Source: Pseudomonas sp. KU26590 (lineage in GTDB: Bacteria > Pseudomonadota > Gammaproteobacteria > Pseudomonadales > Pseudomonadaceae). Taken from it: 64,000 bases of DNA. The translations under genes and the position numbers were made by a program. The stretch is from positions 5,397,501 to 5,461,500 of the forward strand of contig NZ_CP110644.1 of NCBI RefSeq assembly GCF_026153515.1, written 5' to 3'. The notes beneath the pieces were generated by a model. It made no database searches, was not told the origin of the DNA, and was given only the letters and a program-made list of their open reading frames with translations. This document shows, piece after piece, positions 1-9,044 of this stretch. Each line of letters begins with the position of its first letter. Position 1 is the first letter of the stretch.

Positions 1-1032
1 GTCGATGTCGTTCAGGTCATCGGCGGTCAGCTCGGGGTTGTACTTGAGGATCGAATCGAACACCGACAGACGCACGAACGGTTCACCGAAGTGGAAGACC
101 TTGTCGCCGTACGGCACGTCGGTGCTGCCGAGAACCAGCTGGGCCAGTTCACGGAACAGCTCCTCGGTCAGGTCCATGTTGTCTTCGTAGTCCGCGTACG
201 CCTGATAGAACTCAAGCATCGTGAACTCGGGGTTGTGACGGGTCGAGACGCCTTCGTTACGGAAGTTGCGGTTGATCTCGAACACCTTCTCGAACCCACC
301 CACAACAAGACGCTTGAGGTACAGCTCAGGCGCGATGCGCAGGAACATTTCCAGGTCCAGCGCGTTGTGGTGCGTCTCGAACGGCTTGGCCGCGGCGCCG
401 CCCGGAATGGTCTGCAGCATCGGCGTTTCAACTTCGAGGAAGTCGCGCTGCATCAGGAAGCTGCGGATGTGGGCGATGACTTTCGAGCGAACGCGGAAGG
501 TTTCACGCACGTCATCGTTGACGATCAGGTCGACGTAACGCTGGCGATAACGCTGTTCGGTATCGACCAGGCCGTGGTGCTTGTCGGGCAGCGGACGCAG
601 GGATTTGGTCAGCAGGCGCACGTTGGTCATTTCGACATACAGGTCGCCCTTGCCGGAACGGGCCAGGGTGCCTTCGGCTGCGATGATATCGCCCATGTCC
701 CAGGTTTTCACCGAGGCCAGGGTGTCTTCGGGCAGCGTCTTGCGGTTGACGTAGACCTGGATGCGACCGGTCATGTCCTGAATCACCATGAACGAGCCAC
801 GGTTGAGCATGATGCGCCCGGCAACCTTGACTGGAATCGCCGCTTCAGCCAGCTCTTCCTTGGTCTTGTCCGCGTACTGTTTCTGCAGGTCGTTGCAGTA
901 GTTTTCGCGACGGAAGTCGTTCGGGAAGGCATTGCCCTTGGCGCGCTCGGCCGCAAGTTTTTCCTTGCGCAGGGCGATCAGGCTGTTTTCTTCCTGTTGC
1001 TGGGCTTGCGGGTCGAGTTGTTGGTCGCTCAT
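1..1032 (-). CDS. lysS: Lysyl-tRNA synthetase, class II (3' end outside window)
   Basis: Cytoplasmic enzyme that charges tRNA-Lys with lysine using ATP. About 344 N-terminal residues are visible; the C-terminal part lies beyond base 1. The protein begins [16 protein letters not shown], carries an N-terminal OB-fold anticodon-binding region (including [16 protein letters not shown]) and then class II motif 2 ([17 protein letters not shown]). I chose the ATG at 1032, which matches the N-terminus I recall for Pseudomonas LysS; an in-frame ATG five codons upstream (1047) is possible. The gene follows prfB at about 115 bases on the same strand, the prfB-lysS order known from many proteobacteria, so co-transcription is likely. 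Function is certain; only the exact start is open. Confidence 0.97.
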   Translation of the reverse strand, partial: MSDQQLDPQAQQQEENSLIALRKEKLAAERAKGNAFPNDFRRENYCNDLQKQYADKTKEELAEAAIPVKVAGRIMLNRGSFMVIQDMTGRIQVYVNRKTLPEDTLASVKTWDMGDIIAAEGTLARSGKGDLYVEMTNVRLLTKSLRPLPDKHHGLVDTEQRYRQRYVDLIVNDDVRETFRVRSKVIAHIRSFLMQRDFLEVETPMLQTIPGGAAAKPFETHHNALDLEMFLRIAPELYLKRLVVGGFEKVFEINRNFRNEGVSTRHNPEFTMLEFYQAYADYEDNMDLTEELFRELAQLVLGSTDVPYGDKVFHFGEPFVRLSVFDSILKYNPELTADDLNDID

Positions 1033-1146
1033 GTCTTGATTATCCATCACAGGTTCGTGGCCCTTCGTCTGGCCGGGAAGCGCGACGAAGGATCGCGGGC
1101 GGCGACGTCATGATGACGCGCCCGACCCGCAACAGTGGTGTGGCGA

Positions 1147-2242
1147 TTACAGCCCTTGTTTGAGGCTCGCGATCAGGTATTCGTCGATGTCGCCATCGAG
1201 CACCTTGTCGCAATCGCTGCGTTCGACGCTGGTCCTCAGGTCCTTGATGCGCGAGGCATCGAGCACGTACGAGCGGATCTGGTGACCCCAGCCGATGTCG
1301 GACTTGGTGTCTTCGACCGCTTGCGACGCGGCGTTGCGCTTCTGGATTTCCTGCTCGTACAAACGCGCCCGCAGCATCTTCATCGCGGTGTCTTTGTTGG
1401 CGTGCTGGGAACGTTCGTTCTGGCAGCTGACCACGGTGTTGGTCGGAACGTGGGTGATCCGGACCGCCGAGTCGGTGGTGTTGACGTGCTGACCACCGGC
1501 GCCCGAGGAGCGGTAGGTGTCGATGCGCAGGTCCGACGGGTTGATGTCGATTTCGATGTTGTCATCGATTTCCGGCGACACGAACACGGCCGAGAACGAG
1601 GTGTGGCGGCGGTTGCCGGAGTCGAACGGGCTCTTGCGGACCAGCCGGTGGACGCCGATTTCGGTGCGCAGCCAGCCAAACGCGTACTCGCCTTTGATGT
1701 GCACCGTGGCGCCTTTGATACCGGCGACTTCACCGGCCGACAGTTCCATGATGGTCGCGTCGAAGCCGCGCTTGTCAGCCCAGCGCAGGTACATACGCAG
1801 AAGGATGTTCGCCCAGTCCTGGGCTTCGGTGCCGCCGGAGCCGGCCTGGATGTCCAGGTAGGCGTTGTTCTGGTCCATGTCGCCGCTGAACATGCGACGG
1901 AATTCCAGTTTTTCCAGGGCCTCGCGCAGGCGCTCGACTTCAGCGGCGACGTCGTCGACGGCGGCCTGGTCTTCTTCTTCGGCGGACATCAGCAACAGGT
2001 CCTTGGCATCCACCAGGCCGGTGCTCATTTCGTCGAGGGTGTCGACGATCTGCGCCAGCAGTGAACGCTCGCGGCCCAGCTCCTGGGCGTAAGACGGGTT
2101 GTTCCAGACGTTTGGATCCTCGAGCTCGCGGTTAACTTCGGTCAGACGATCATGTTTGTGATCGTAGTCAAAGATACCCCCGAATGGTTTCGGAGCGCTC
2201 GGACAGGTCCTTGATGCTGTTTAGGATCGGGTTGATTTCCAT
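1147..2242 (-). CDS. prfB: Peptide chain release factor 2 (programmed +1 frameshift)
   Basis: RF2 recognises UGA and UAA stop codons and triggers peptide release on the ribosome. The reading frame is split. A 24-codon first part starts at ATG 2242 ([17 protein letters not shown]) and runs into an in-frame TGA at 2168-2170; a +1 shift at CTT-TGA-C continues into the main frame ([16 protein letters not shown]) and ends at TAA 1147-1149. The catalytic loop motif GGQ is present in [17 protein letters not shown], and SPFDS in the RF2 region has the expected SPF tripeptide for UGA reading. Total length is about 364 residues, normal for RF2. The shift is the well-known autoregulatory mechanism and not a sequencing error. 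The next gene downstream is lysS. Confidence 0.97.
2167..2182 (-). promoter_or_regulatory. prfB programmed +1 frameshift site
   Basis: Read on the minus strand the site is CGGGGGTATCTTTGAC: a purine-rich internal Shine-Dalgarno-like GGGGG, a three-base spacer, the slippery codon CTT, the in-frame stop TGA and a following C. This is the same arrangement as the classical E. coli prfB site. Low RF2 lets the ribosome slip from CTT into the +1 frame, so RF2 controls its own synthesis. Confidence 0.95.
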
Positions 2243-2488
2243 GGTAGGCAGCACTCGCAGGCGATTTTCACAAAGCCGGCGAGTATATCGCAGTCGTTGG
2301 TGCAGGGCACGCCATGGCGCGGCAATGACGACAATCTTCGCTGCACCTTATCGGGAAATCACCGCCGGGGGCTTAATCGCAAATGGCGATTCGGGCTATT
2401 GCGAATCCGTCTAGCAAGCAGACGCGCCAGTTCCATACTGCAAATGTACCGGGAGTGGTCCCAGGAGCAGGATGACCAGGAGGTCAGC

Positions 2489-4048
2489 ATGAACTCATTG
2501 CGCGCGTCACTTCTCACTCTCGTTTGCACGATGTGGATAGCCGGCGGTGCCAACGCCGATAGCCCAGCCGCCTCCATCGAGCCATCGAATTCGCAGGAGA
2601 CGTCCGGCGTGCGCGATGACACCGGACAAGAGACCGGCATGCTGCTGCTCTCGCAGGAACAGCTCACATCAGACGGCAATCTGGACATTGGCAAGGCCGT
2701 GGCGAATGTCCCTTTCAAAGTGAGCTACCCCAGTTTCGGGCCGGGTCATAAAGTCATCCTGCGCTGGGAAGGACCGACGGTCTACAGCGCTCCGCTGCAG
2801 ACCACTGCGGCCACCTCGCCGATTACATTTTATGTCCCGAAGGCGACGGTCGCCGCGGCGTTCAACGGTTCTGCCCAAGTGACTTACTCCGTTGAAATCC
2901 CTGGCGCACCGGCGTTTACCTCCGAGCCGCTTACCGTGGGCGTGACGCTTGACCGACTCCTGGCGCCAGTGGCCCCCCTGGCCGAAGGCGGCAAGCTGGA
3001 CGTGGGCAAAGCGCCGTTGCAAGTGCCTTTTACGGTGGGTTTCCCGAGCCTGGCGGCAGGGGAAAAAGTCACGCTGGCCTGGGCGGGTAGCGTCGCTTAC
3101 AAGACAGCCGCGCAAACCACCACCAGCACTGCGCCGCTGATATTCAACGTGCCCCGCGAGGTGATTGCCAAGGACCTTGGAGGCTCGGCGAGCCTCACCT
3201 ACACCGTCGAAATCGCTGGCGTCCCTGTGCAAACCTCCGAACCGCTGAACCTGCAAATACAGTTCAACCTGGCGCCGCCACCCCGCTTCCCGCTGGCGAC
3301 GGGCATAGAGTCGGCGAAAGAGCTGAATACCCGATACGCCAATGTGCCCGCGCAATGTGACAACCTGCTGCCGGCTTACTATTGCAGTGGCGTGCTGCTG
3401 CGGGGCGTGGCAGACGGCAATTTTGACCCATGGAACCCCAGCGCCGGCGCAACAAAACTCGGGGCTCAGTCGTTTTCGTTCGTAAGATCCGACGCCAACA
3501 TGAAGCAGACCTACGTGGCCAGCGGATACCTCCTGTCGGCGCCAGCGGATGCCATCAAACAAAGCAAGCCCTTGCACTACCTCTGCGTCTACCCCTACAA
3601 CGCGGGCACTTCCGGAATGACGCCGCTGGGCAAGGGATGTGATTCAGCCGCCACAACGCAGCCACTGCCCACCGATGACCTGAGCAGCTGCGCCAGCAAA
3701 AACGCCACCACGGTAGAGAGCTGGCTCGCCTACACCAAAACCAGTGCGCAATGTTCACTCAGCGTCCAGGACCCCGCCCAGTTCATGACCATGCTGGGGG
3801 TCCGTGCCGCGACACCGGCCAATACGGCACACAACGAATTCCTGATCGAGACGTGGGCGCAGAACATGCCTGCCAGATTGCCTTTGCAGGGATTTTTCTA
3901 CACCGCCCAGAGCGGCTTGAGCGCAGCCAGAAGTTTCCAGGCCAAATTCAAGGACAGAACCGGGGAGTGGCTGCCGGTGCTGCGCCTGGATCTGAGTCAG
4001 TCCGTGCCGTTTGCTTACGATCACAGCGACCAGTCGACTCTGCCCTGA
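2489..4048 (+). CDS. Secreted Ig-like repeat protein with halovibrin-like C-terminal domain (paralogue 1)
   Basis: 519 residues. Residues 1-23 form a signal peptide (hydrophobic stretch ending ANA-D). Two similar modules of about 90 residues follow (62-152 and 166-258), each opening DGNLDIGKA or GGKLDVGKA, with V-F-V-YPSF, VTLxWxG and a closing YxVEI-GxP stretch; they look like Ig-type beta-sandwich repeats. The C-terminal part (272-519) has LNTRYANVPAQCDN, YYCSGV, GNFDPWNPS and LPLQGFFY. From memory this matches pseudomonad proteins annotated as halovibrin-like; Vibrio fischeri halovibrins are secreted NAD-consuming enzymes, but enzymatic activity here is inference. The ATG at 2489 follows CAGGAGGTCAG; an upstream in-frame extension lacks a ribosome site. 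First of three tandem paralogues, 79 bases before the next. Confidence 0.75.
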   Translation: MNSLRASLLTLVCTMWIAGGANADSPAASIEPSNSQETSGVRDDTGQETGMLLLSQEQLTSDGNLDIGKAVANVPFKVSYPSFGPGHKVILRWEGPTVYSAPLQTTAATSPITFYVPKATVAAAFNGSAQVTYSVEIPGAPAFTSEPLTVGVTLDRLLAPVAPLAEGGKLDVGKAPLQVPFTVGFPSLAAGEKVTLAWAGSVAYKTAAQTTTSTAPLIFNVPREVIAKDLGGSASLTYTVEIAGVPVQTSEPLNLQIQFNLAPPPRFPLATGIESAKELNTRYANVPAQCDNLLPAYYCSGVLLRGVADGNFDPWNPSAGATKLGAQSFSFVRSDANMKQTYVASGYLLSAPADAIKQSKPLHYLCVYPYNAGTSGMTPLGKGCDSAATTQPLPTDDLSSCASKNATTVESWLAYTKTSAQCSLSVQDPAQFMTMLGVRAATPANTAHNEFLIETWAQNMPARLPLQGFFYTAQSGLSAARSFQAKFKDRTGEWLPVLRLDLSQSVPFAYDHSDQSTLP

Positions 4049-4127
4049 CCGGCCGCCGGTTGATCTCGCATGGCCAGACAGGCCCGAAGGAAAGTTGGAC
4101 ATTCACCAACCGTGACAGGAGGTCACC

Positions 4128-5732
4128 ATGAAAACCGTTGCTATCGGGCTTTCGATCTTGATGAATCTGGCCCTGGCCTTGACGTGCATCGGCTCAGAGA
4201 TGCCGGCAACGGTTGATGACCTGGGTAATTCCCGGGCGTTGTCTGTCGAGGCAAACGACACGGAGGCCGGGCCCGTGCCAGCAGCGCCGACGGCCATCAA
4301 TTCCCTCGCTGCCGCACAGTCACCTGCTGCCATCGACGGCAATCTCGACATCGGCAGCGCGCCGGCAGCGGTACCGTTCATTGTCGACTATCCAAGTTTC
4401 GGGCCCGGGCACAAGGTCATTCTTCGCCTGTCGGGCGTGACCGAGTATGCAACTGCAATACAGACGACGGCCACTGCGCGGCCTCTGACCTTCACCATTC
4501 CCAAGGCGACGATCGCGCCTAACTTTGGCAAGACAATCAGCATCAGCTACACCGTTGAAGTCCCTGGCGCGCCAGTGCAGACATCCGCTCCGTTTATCGT
4601 GAACGTCACGCTGGACCCGTTATCGGCCCCGCAATCAGCGCTGCCCGTGGACGGCAGGCTGGATATCGGCAAAGCACCGCTGCAGGTGCCTTTTCAGGTC
4701 ACCTACCCTAGCCAGTCAGCGGCACACAAGGTGACGCTCGGCGTGGAGGGCACGGTTGCGTACAAGACGGCCCCGCAGACCACTGCCAGTAATGCGCCGC
4801 TCACCTTCAACGTCCCCCGCGAAGTGCTCGCCAGGGATCAGGGCAAATCGGTAAACATCGTTTACACGGTCGAGATCGCCGGGGTGCCTGTGCAGACCTC
4901 GGCGCCGCTGCCCCTGCAACTGGAGGTCGCCAACTTCCCGCCTCCCGCGCTGCCACTGCCCGTCGGCGTAAATGTCGCGGCACGGCTGAATGACCGGTAC
5001 GCCGACACGCGCGAGAAATGCGACAACGGCATGCCTGCCTACTATTGCAGCGGCGTCGTGCTGCGGGGTACGCAGAATGGCAATTTCGATCCGTGGAACC
5101 CCAGCACCGCTGCTTTGGCGCTGGGCGGGGTGTCATTTTCCTACCTGCGCAAGGACGCCCATATCAGTGATGTGTACCGCAACAGCGGCTACACCGTGCT
5201 CAGCCAACAGGAGGCCCTGGGCAAGGACAAAGGGCTGGATTACCTGTGCGTCTACGCCTATGACGCATGGACTGCCCAGCCCGACCGGCCGGACGCCGGT
5301 TGTGGTTTTCAGCCCAGAGCGGCGCTGGCACCTGACCCCAGCACCTGCAGCCAGGTGGACGCAGTCACCGGCCCTGGCTGGTACGCCTTCACCCGCACGC
5401 TGGCAAAGCAGCAGGACCAATGCTCCCTGAGCGCTCAGGACCCGGAACAGTTCATGACCAGCATCAAAGTGCGTAGCAACCGGCCTGACAACATGCCGGA
5501 TGCCTGGAACGAAGTCCTCGTCAAAGCCTGGGATCAGAACACCCCGAACGCGTTGCCTCTGGAAGCCTTTTTCTACAAGAACAGCAGCGGACTGGCTGAA
5601 GCCAGGGCGTATCAGCAGAAGTACGCCACGCGTACCGGCGGCGGTTGGCTGCCCATCATCAGGCTGGATCTGGCCCGCCTGAGTGATGCGCCGTTCAGCT
5701 ACAGCCCAACGGATCAATCAATCCAGCCCTGA
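4128..5732 (+). CDS. Secreted Ig-like repeat protein with halovibrin-like C-terminal domain (paralogue 2)
   Basis: 534 residues with the same architecture as its neighbours: an N-terminal hydrophobic export signal (residues 1 to about 20; the Cys at 20 does not fit a canonical lipobox), a low-complexity linker rich in Ala and Pro, two Ig-like modules (about 70-160 and 175-265), and a C-terminal halovibrin-like domain (about 285-534) with LNDRYADTREKCDN, YYCSGVVLRG, GNFDPWNPS, LDYLCVY and LPLEAFFY. It ends with the shared pattern FSYSPTDQSIQP. Start ATG 4128 follows ACAGGAGGTCACC, almost the same leader as paralogue 1, which points to duplication of gene plus leader. It lies 79 bases after paralogue 1 and 86 before paralogue 3, same strand, probably one transcript. 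NAD-directed activity is only inferred from the family name. Confidence 0.75.
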   Translation: MKTVAIGLSILMNLALALTCIGSEMPATVDDLGNSRALSVEANDTEAGPVPAAPTAINSLAAAQSPAAIDGNLDIGSAPAAVPFIVDYPSFGPGHKVILRLSGVTEYATAIQTTATARPLTFTIPKATIAPNFGKTISISYTVEVPGAPVQTSAPFIVNVTLDPLSAPQSALPVDGRLDIGKAPLQVPFQVTYPSQSAAHKVTLGVEGTVAYKTAPQTTASNAPLTFNVPREVLARDQGKSVNIVYTVEIAGVPVQTSAPLPLQLEVANFPPPALPLPVGVNVAARLNDRYADTREKCDNGMPAYYCSGVVLRGTQNGNFDPWNPSTAALALGGVSFSYLRKDAHISDVYRNSGYTVLSQQEALGKDKGLDYLCVYAYDAWTAQPDRPDAGCGFQPRAALAPDPSTCSQVDAVTGPGWYAFTRTLAKQQDQCSLSAQDPEQFMTSIKVRSNRPDNMPDAWNEVLVKAWDQNTPNALPLEAFFYKNSSGLAEARAYQQKYATRTGGGWLPIIRLDLARLSDAPFSYSPTDQSIQP

Positions 5733-5818
5733 TGCCGACAGGACGCCTGCCCCCTTGTTTCGGCATCGAAAAACAAAGGGAACATCAGTTGCTTCACACA
5801 GACCGACATGGAGGTCTT

Positions 5819-7966
5819 ATGAAACGCTTCTCTGCGCTCATCGCGACGACGTTTATAGCGCTGGACATCACAACGGGTGCCCTGGCGGACACCCGACAAT
5901 GTGACTGCGCTTGCCAGTGCGAAACACCGGCCTCACCGGCCTCTTTCAGCGTCAGTCCTACCGCGATCGCCAAACCGCCGCCACCGCAGGTCCAGGAGGC
6001 GGCGAACGGCGAACTCGATGTACGCCTTCTGAACAGCGCCGACGTTACCGTTGAATTGAAATACCCCGAAATCGCAAACGGTCACACTGCCGGGTTGTAC
6101 TGGACGAGCGGCATTCAGCAGTACCGCACGCCTGTGCAAACCGTCAAAGACGACGCGAAAAGCGTGATTTTCAAAATCCCCAATGCCAGCGTCATGAATG
6201 ATCTGGGGCAGACCGTAACGCTGACGGCAAGCGTCGGGGTAGGCAGTGACCGCCTGGTCATTTCCGAACCGCAGACGATCAAAGTCATCAATAGCACCCC
6301 GGTGGGACAGTACCCTCCGCCAACGGTGGGGGGGGCGCCCGGCAATCAAGTCGATATCGGCGCACTCACCGGTGATCTGACGGTCAGCGTCTACTACCCG
6401 CCTGTCATGGCGGCCGGGCAGATCGCGAGGGTACTGTGGCGAGGCGCGACAGCCTATGAAACAGCACCGCGAAATGTGCCGGACGGCAACCCGCTCGAAT
6501 TCACCATCCCCCATGCGACGGTGCTCGCCAGCCTCGGCACGCCTGTCACCGTTAGCTACGAGGTCACGGTTGACGGGCAGCCCTCTCAGCCATCCGACAC
6601 CACAACGCTGCACATCAAACTTCAAACAGTGGACGCCGCCCCAGTTGTGCCTTCGGCCAATGGGGATCAGCTCGACCTGAAAAACCTGGCGGGTCAACCG
6701 TTGAAAGTGACTTATACCTACAACGGCATCGCGGCGGGCCACACGGTCGGCATACGCTGGGCAGGGAACCCCGTCTACGACACACCGCACCCTGTCATCG
6801 GTGCGACACCTCGTCCGCTGGAATTCACCATCCCGTACGACAAAGTCAAGCTTGAGAAAGACAAGACCGTCCAACTGACCGCCAGCGTCGGTATCGGGGA
6901 CGGTCAACTTGCCGTCTCGCCCTCGCTGGCATTGAAAGTCATCGACACTCGCCCACGGGGTGAGGAAGTAGCGGCCGATCTCAATGCTCGTTACAACGAT
7001 ACGAGGGCGGCCTGCGATAACAACACCCCATCCTATTATTGCAGTGGCGTCACCACCCGCGGCACAGCCAACGGCAACTTTGATCCCTGGGACCCGAGCC
7101 CAACCCAGCTCAAAAAAGGCTCGGTGTCTGTCTCGCACATTCGCAAAGACTCGAAGGTGACCTACCTGTGGCAGAACAGCGGCTATGTACTGCTCTCTCA
7201 AAATGAGGCGATCAGGCAGGGGAAGGCGCAAGAGTATCTGTGCGGATTCCCCCACGACGGAGCAACTGATCTCGGGAGGCTGGCTTATGGATGCGGGTTC
7301 GCGCCGAAAACCGGGCGTGCTGGCGAAGTGGCTGGCAGACTGCTGAAGATCGCCACAGAGCACCCAAAACTGTTTGACCTATTGAAACAGGATGAGCAGC
7401 TCGTGGACCAACTTGCCAACGGCAGGGACGCAAATGCGCTTTCGCAGCAAGATCCCGCGCTTGCAGCCATTCTTGGCTCAGAGCCCGAACTGGGCAGTCT
7501 ACTGCGTGAAAACCTTGATCTCATGGAGGCCGCAAACAAAGCCTCTGTCAACGTAGCGGACCCAAGCACCTGTGCGGGTGTAGGCGCCAACACGCTTGCA
7601 ACGTGGCTTCCATACACCAGTCGGTTAACCCATCGAGTCCAACAGTGCTCCCTGAGCGCTCAAAAAGTCACCGATTTTTCGGTTCTCATGCAAGCACGCC
7701 AGCAACCCATACGAAATGAAGTATTCAGCACCTGGAACGAGTTGCTGATCAAGGTCTGGGCGGCTGGAACTCCATCCAGACTGCCCTTGCAGGCGTTCTA
7801 TTACCAGAATCCTACCGGCTTGCCTGAGGCCAGGGTTTACCAACAGAAATACGCGTCCAGAACTGGCGGACAATGGCTGCCCGTCATCAAGCTGGATGCG
7901 GCGAAAATGGCCGCAGGTACTGCGCCCTTCAGCTACAGCACTGCAGATCAGGCAATACAGCCCTGA
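5819..7966 (+). CDS. Secreted Ig-like repeat protein with halovibrin-like C-terminal domain (paralogue 3, longest)
   Basis: 715 residues. A signal peptide (1-23) is followed at once by four alternating cysteines, QCDCACQC (C28, C30, C32, C34), absent from the other two paralogues. Three Ig-like modules follow (about 61-156, 173-268, 280-375), then the halovibrin-like domain from about 385 with LNARYNDTRAACDN, YYCSGV, GNFDPWDPS and LPLQAFYY. Inside that domain, residues about 499-579 are an extra, mostly helical and charged stretch that interrupts the alignment with paralogues 1 and 2 between GCGF and DPSTC. Start ATG 5819 follows ATGGAGGTCTT. The gene ends directly before the hairpin at 7973-7996 and converges on wspR. 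Extracellular or periplasmic location is well supported; biochemical role is unknown. Confidence 0.75.
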   Translation: MKRFSALIATTFIALDITTGALADTRQCDCACQCETPASPASFSVSPTAIAKPPPPQVQEAANGELDVRLLNSADVTVELKYPEIANGHTAGLYWTSGIQQYRTPVQTVKDDAKSVIFKIPNASVMNDLGQTVTLTASVGVGSDRLVISEPQTIKVINSTPVGQYPPPTVGGAPGNQVDIGALTGDLTVSVYYPPVMAAGQIARVLWRGATAYETAPRNVPDGNPLEFTIPHATVLASLGTPVTVSYEVTVDGQPSQPSDTTTLHIKLQTVDAAPVVPSANGDQLDLKNLAGQPLKVTYTYNGIAAGHTVGIRWAGNPVYDTPHPVIGATPRPLEFTIPYDKVKLEKDKTVQLTASVGIGDGQLAVSPSLALKVIDTRPRGEEVAADLNARYNDTRAACDNNTPSYYCSGVTTRGTANGNFDPWDPSPTQLKKGSVSVSHIRKDSKVTYLWQNSGYVLLSQNEAIRQGKAQEYLCGFPHDGATDLGRLAYGCGFAPKTGRAGEVAGRLLKIATEHPKLFDLLKQDEQLVDQLANGRDANALSQQDPALAAILGSEPELGSLLRENLDLMEAANKASVNVADPSTCAGVGANTLATWLPYTSRLTHRVQQCSLSAQKVTDFSVLMQARQQPIRNEVFSTWNELLIKVWAAGTPSRLPLQAFYYQNPTGLPEARVYQQKYASRTGGQWLPVIKLDAAKMAAGTAPFSYSTADQAIQP

Positions 7967-7972
7967 AACAAC

Positions 7973-7996
7973 AGGGCCGGACACCCCTCCGGCCCT
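7973..7996. terminator. Shared hairpin between convergent operons
   Basis: A perfect 9-bp stem, AGGGCCGGA paired with TCCGGCCCT, with a six-base loop. It starts seven bases after the stop of the third halovibrin-like gene and overlaps the TAG stop of wspR on the other strand. Neither side has a long T-tract (the minus side is followed by GTTGTTT), so termination efficiency is uncertain, but position and symmetry suit a bidirectional terminator. Confidence 0.6.
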
Positions 7997-8999
7997 ACCC
8001 CACCGCCACCTGATTGCGGCCATTGTGTTTGGCCGCATACAACCCCTGATCCGCACTCTGAATCAGCTGGCGGCTGTGGCTGCCCACTTGCGGCACCACA
8101 GTGGCCAGACCAATGCTGACCGTCAGGCTCGAGCCTTGGCTGGGGGCGACGTGGGGGATGTTCATGCTGGCGATGGTCTGGCGCAGTTTTTCCGCCAGCA
8201 GGCGGGCGCCGCCCGGTGAGGTGTTGGGCAGTACCAGCGCAAACTCTTCGCCGCCGTAACGCGCCGGCAGGTCGGATGGACGGCTGGAGTTGGCGCGGAT
8301 GGCTTTGGCGACCTGACGCAACGCCTCGTCACCTTCGAGATGCCCGAAGGCATCGTTGTAGGCCTTGAAGTAATCCACGTCGATCATCAACAGCGAAATC
8401 TGGGTCTGCTCTCTGGTTGAGCGGCGCCATTCCAGTTCCAGGTATTCATCGAAGTGGCGGCGGTTGGAAAGGCCGGTCAGGCCGTCGGAGTTCATCAGGC
8501 GTTGCAGCACCAGGTTGGTGTCGAGCAGCTGTTGCTGACTGACGCGCAGGGCACGATAGGCTTCGTCGCGCTGCAACAGCGTCATGTACGAGCGCGAGTG
8601 GTAGCGAATGCGCGCGACCAGTTCGATGTTGTCCGGCAGTTTGACCAGGTAATCATTGGCGCCAGCGGCAAAGGCGGCGCTTTTGATCAGCGGGTCTTCC
8701 TTGGTCGAAAGCACGATGATCGGTATGTCACGGGTCTTCGGATTGTTGCGGTACTCACGCACCAGGGTCAGGCCGTCAAGGCCGGGCATGACCAAATCCT
8801 GAAGGATCACTGTGGGCTTGATCAGAATCGCTTGCGCAACCGCCTGATGCGGATCAGCGCAGAAATGGAAGTCGATGTTGTCTTCGTGCGCCAGCCCGCG
8901 TCGGACGGCCTCGCCGATCATGGCCTGATCATCGACGAGCAACACCATGGCCGCGTTTTCATCCGTGGCGTTCAGATCGTCCAGTTGCAAATCATGCAT
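7995..8999 (-). CDS. wspR: WspR, response regulator with diguanylate cyclase output
   Basis: Output of the Wsp surface-sensing pathway: when phosphorylated it makes cyclic di-GMP from two GTP, promoting biofilm formation and exopolysaccharide production. 334 residues from ATG 8999, preceded by AGGAGC; a start six codons upstream is less likely. The receiver domain has the phosphoacceptor in LQDLVMPG (about D68) and a conserved Lys in YLVK. A linker helix ([19 protein letters not shown]) leads to a GGDEF domain with the active signature GGEEF (about 249-253) and an upstream RxxD (R240-D243), the inhibitory product-binding I-site. Last gene of wspABCDEFR, 45 bases after wspF, ending in the hairpin shared with the convergent genes. 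Confidence 0.96.
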   Translation of the reverse strand: MHDLQLDDLNATDENAAMVLLVDDQAMIGEAVRRGLAHEDNIDFHFCADPHQAVAQAILIKPTVILQDLVMPGLDGLTLVREYRNNPKTRDIPIIVLSTKEDPLIKSAAFAAGANDYLVKLPDNIELVARIRYHSRSYMTLLQRDEAYRALRVSQQQLLDTNLVLQRLMNSDGLTGLSNRRHFDEYLELEWRRSTREQTQISLLMIDVDYFKAYNDAFGHLEGDEALRQVAKAIRANSSRPSDLPARYGGEEFALVLPNTSPGGARLLAEKLRQTIASMNIPHVAPSQGSSLTVSIGLATVVPQVGSHSRQLIQSADQGLYAAKHNGRNQVAVG

Positions 9000-9044
9000 G
9001 CGTGGGCTCCTGGTCACAGGCGGGCTGTGAAATCACCTGGAAAT

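Noticed and set aside
2168..2170. In-frame TGA in prfB considered as a pseudogene or sequencing error
   Set aside because: The surrounding sequence is the standard programmed frameshift site, and both parts encode conserved RF2 sequence.
4187..4190. Lipoprotein signal in halovibrin-like paralogue 2 (Cys at residue 20)
   Set aside because: The residues before the Cys (A-L-T) do not fit a lipobox, so I treat it as an ordinary export signal with uncertain cleavage.
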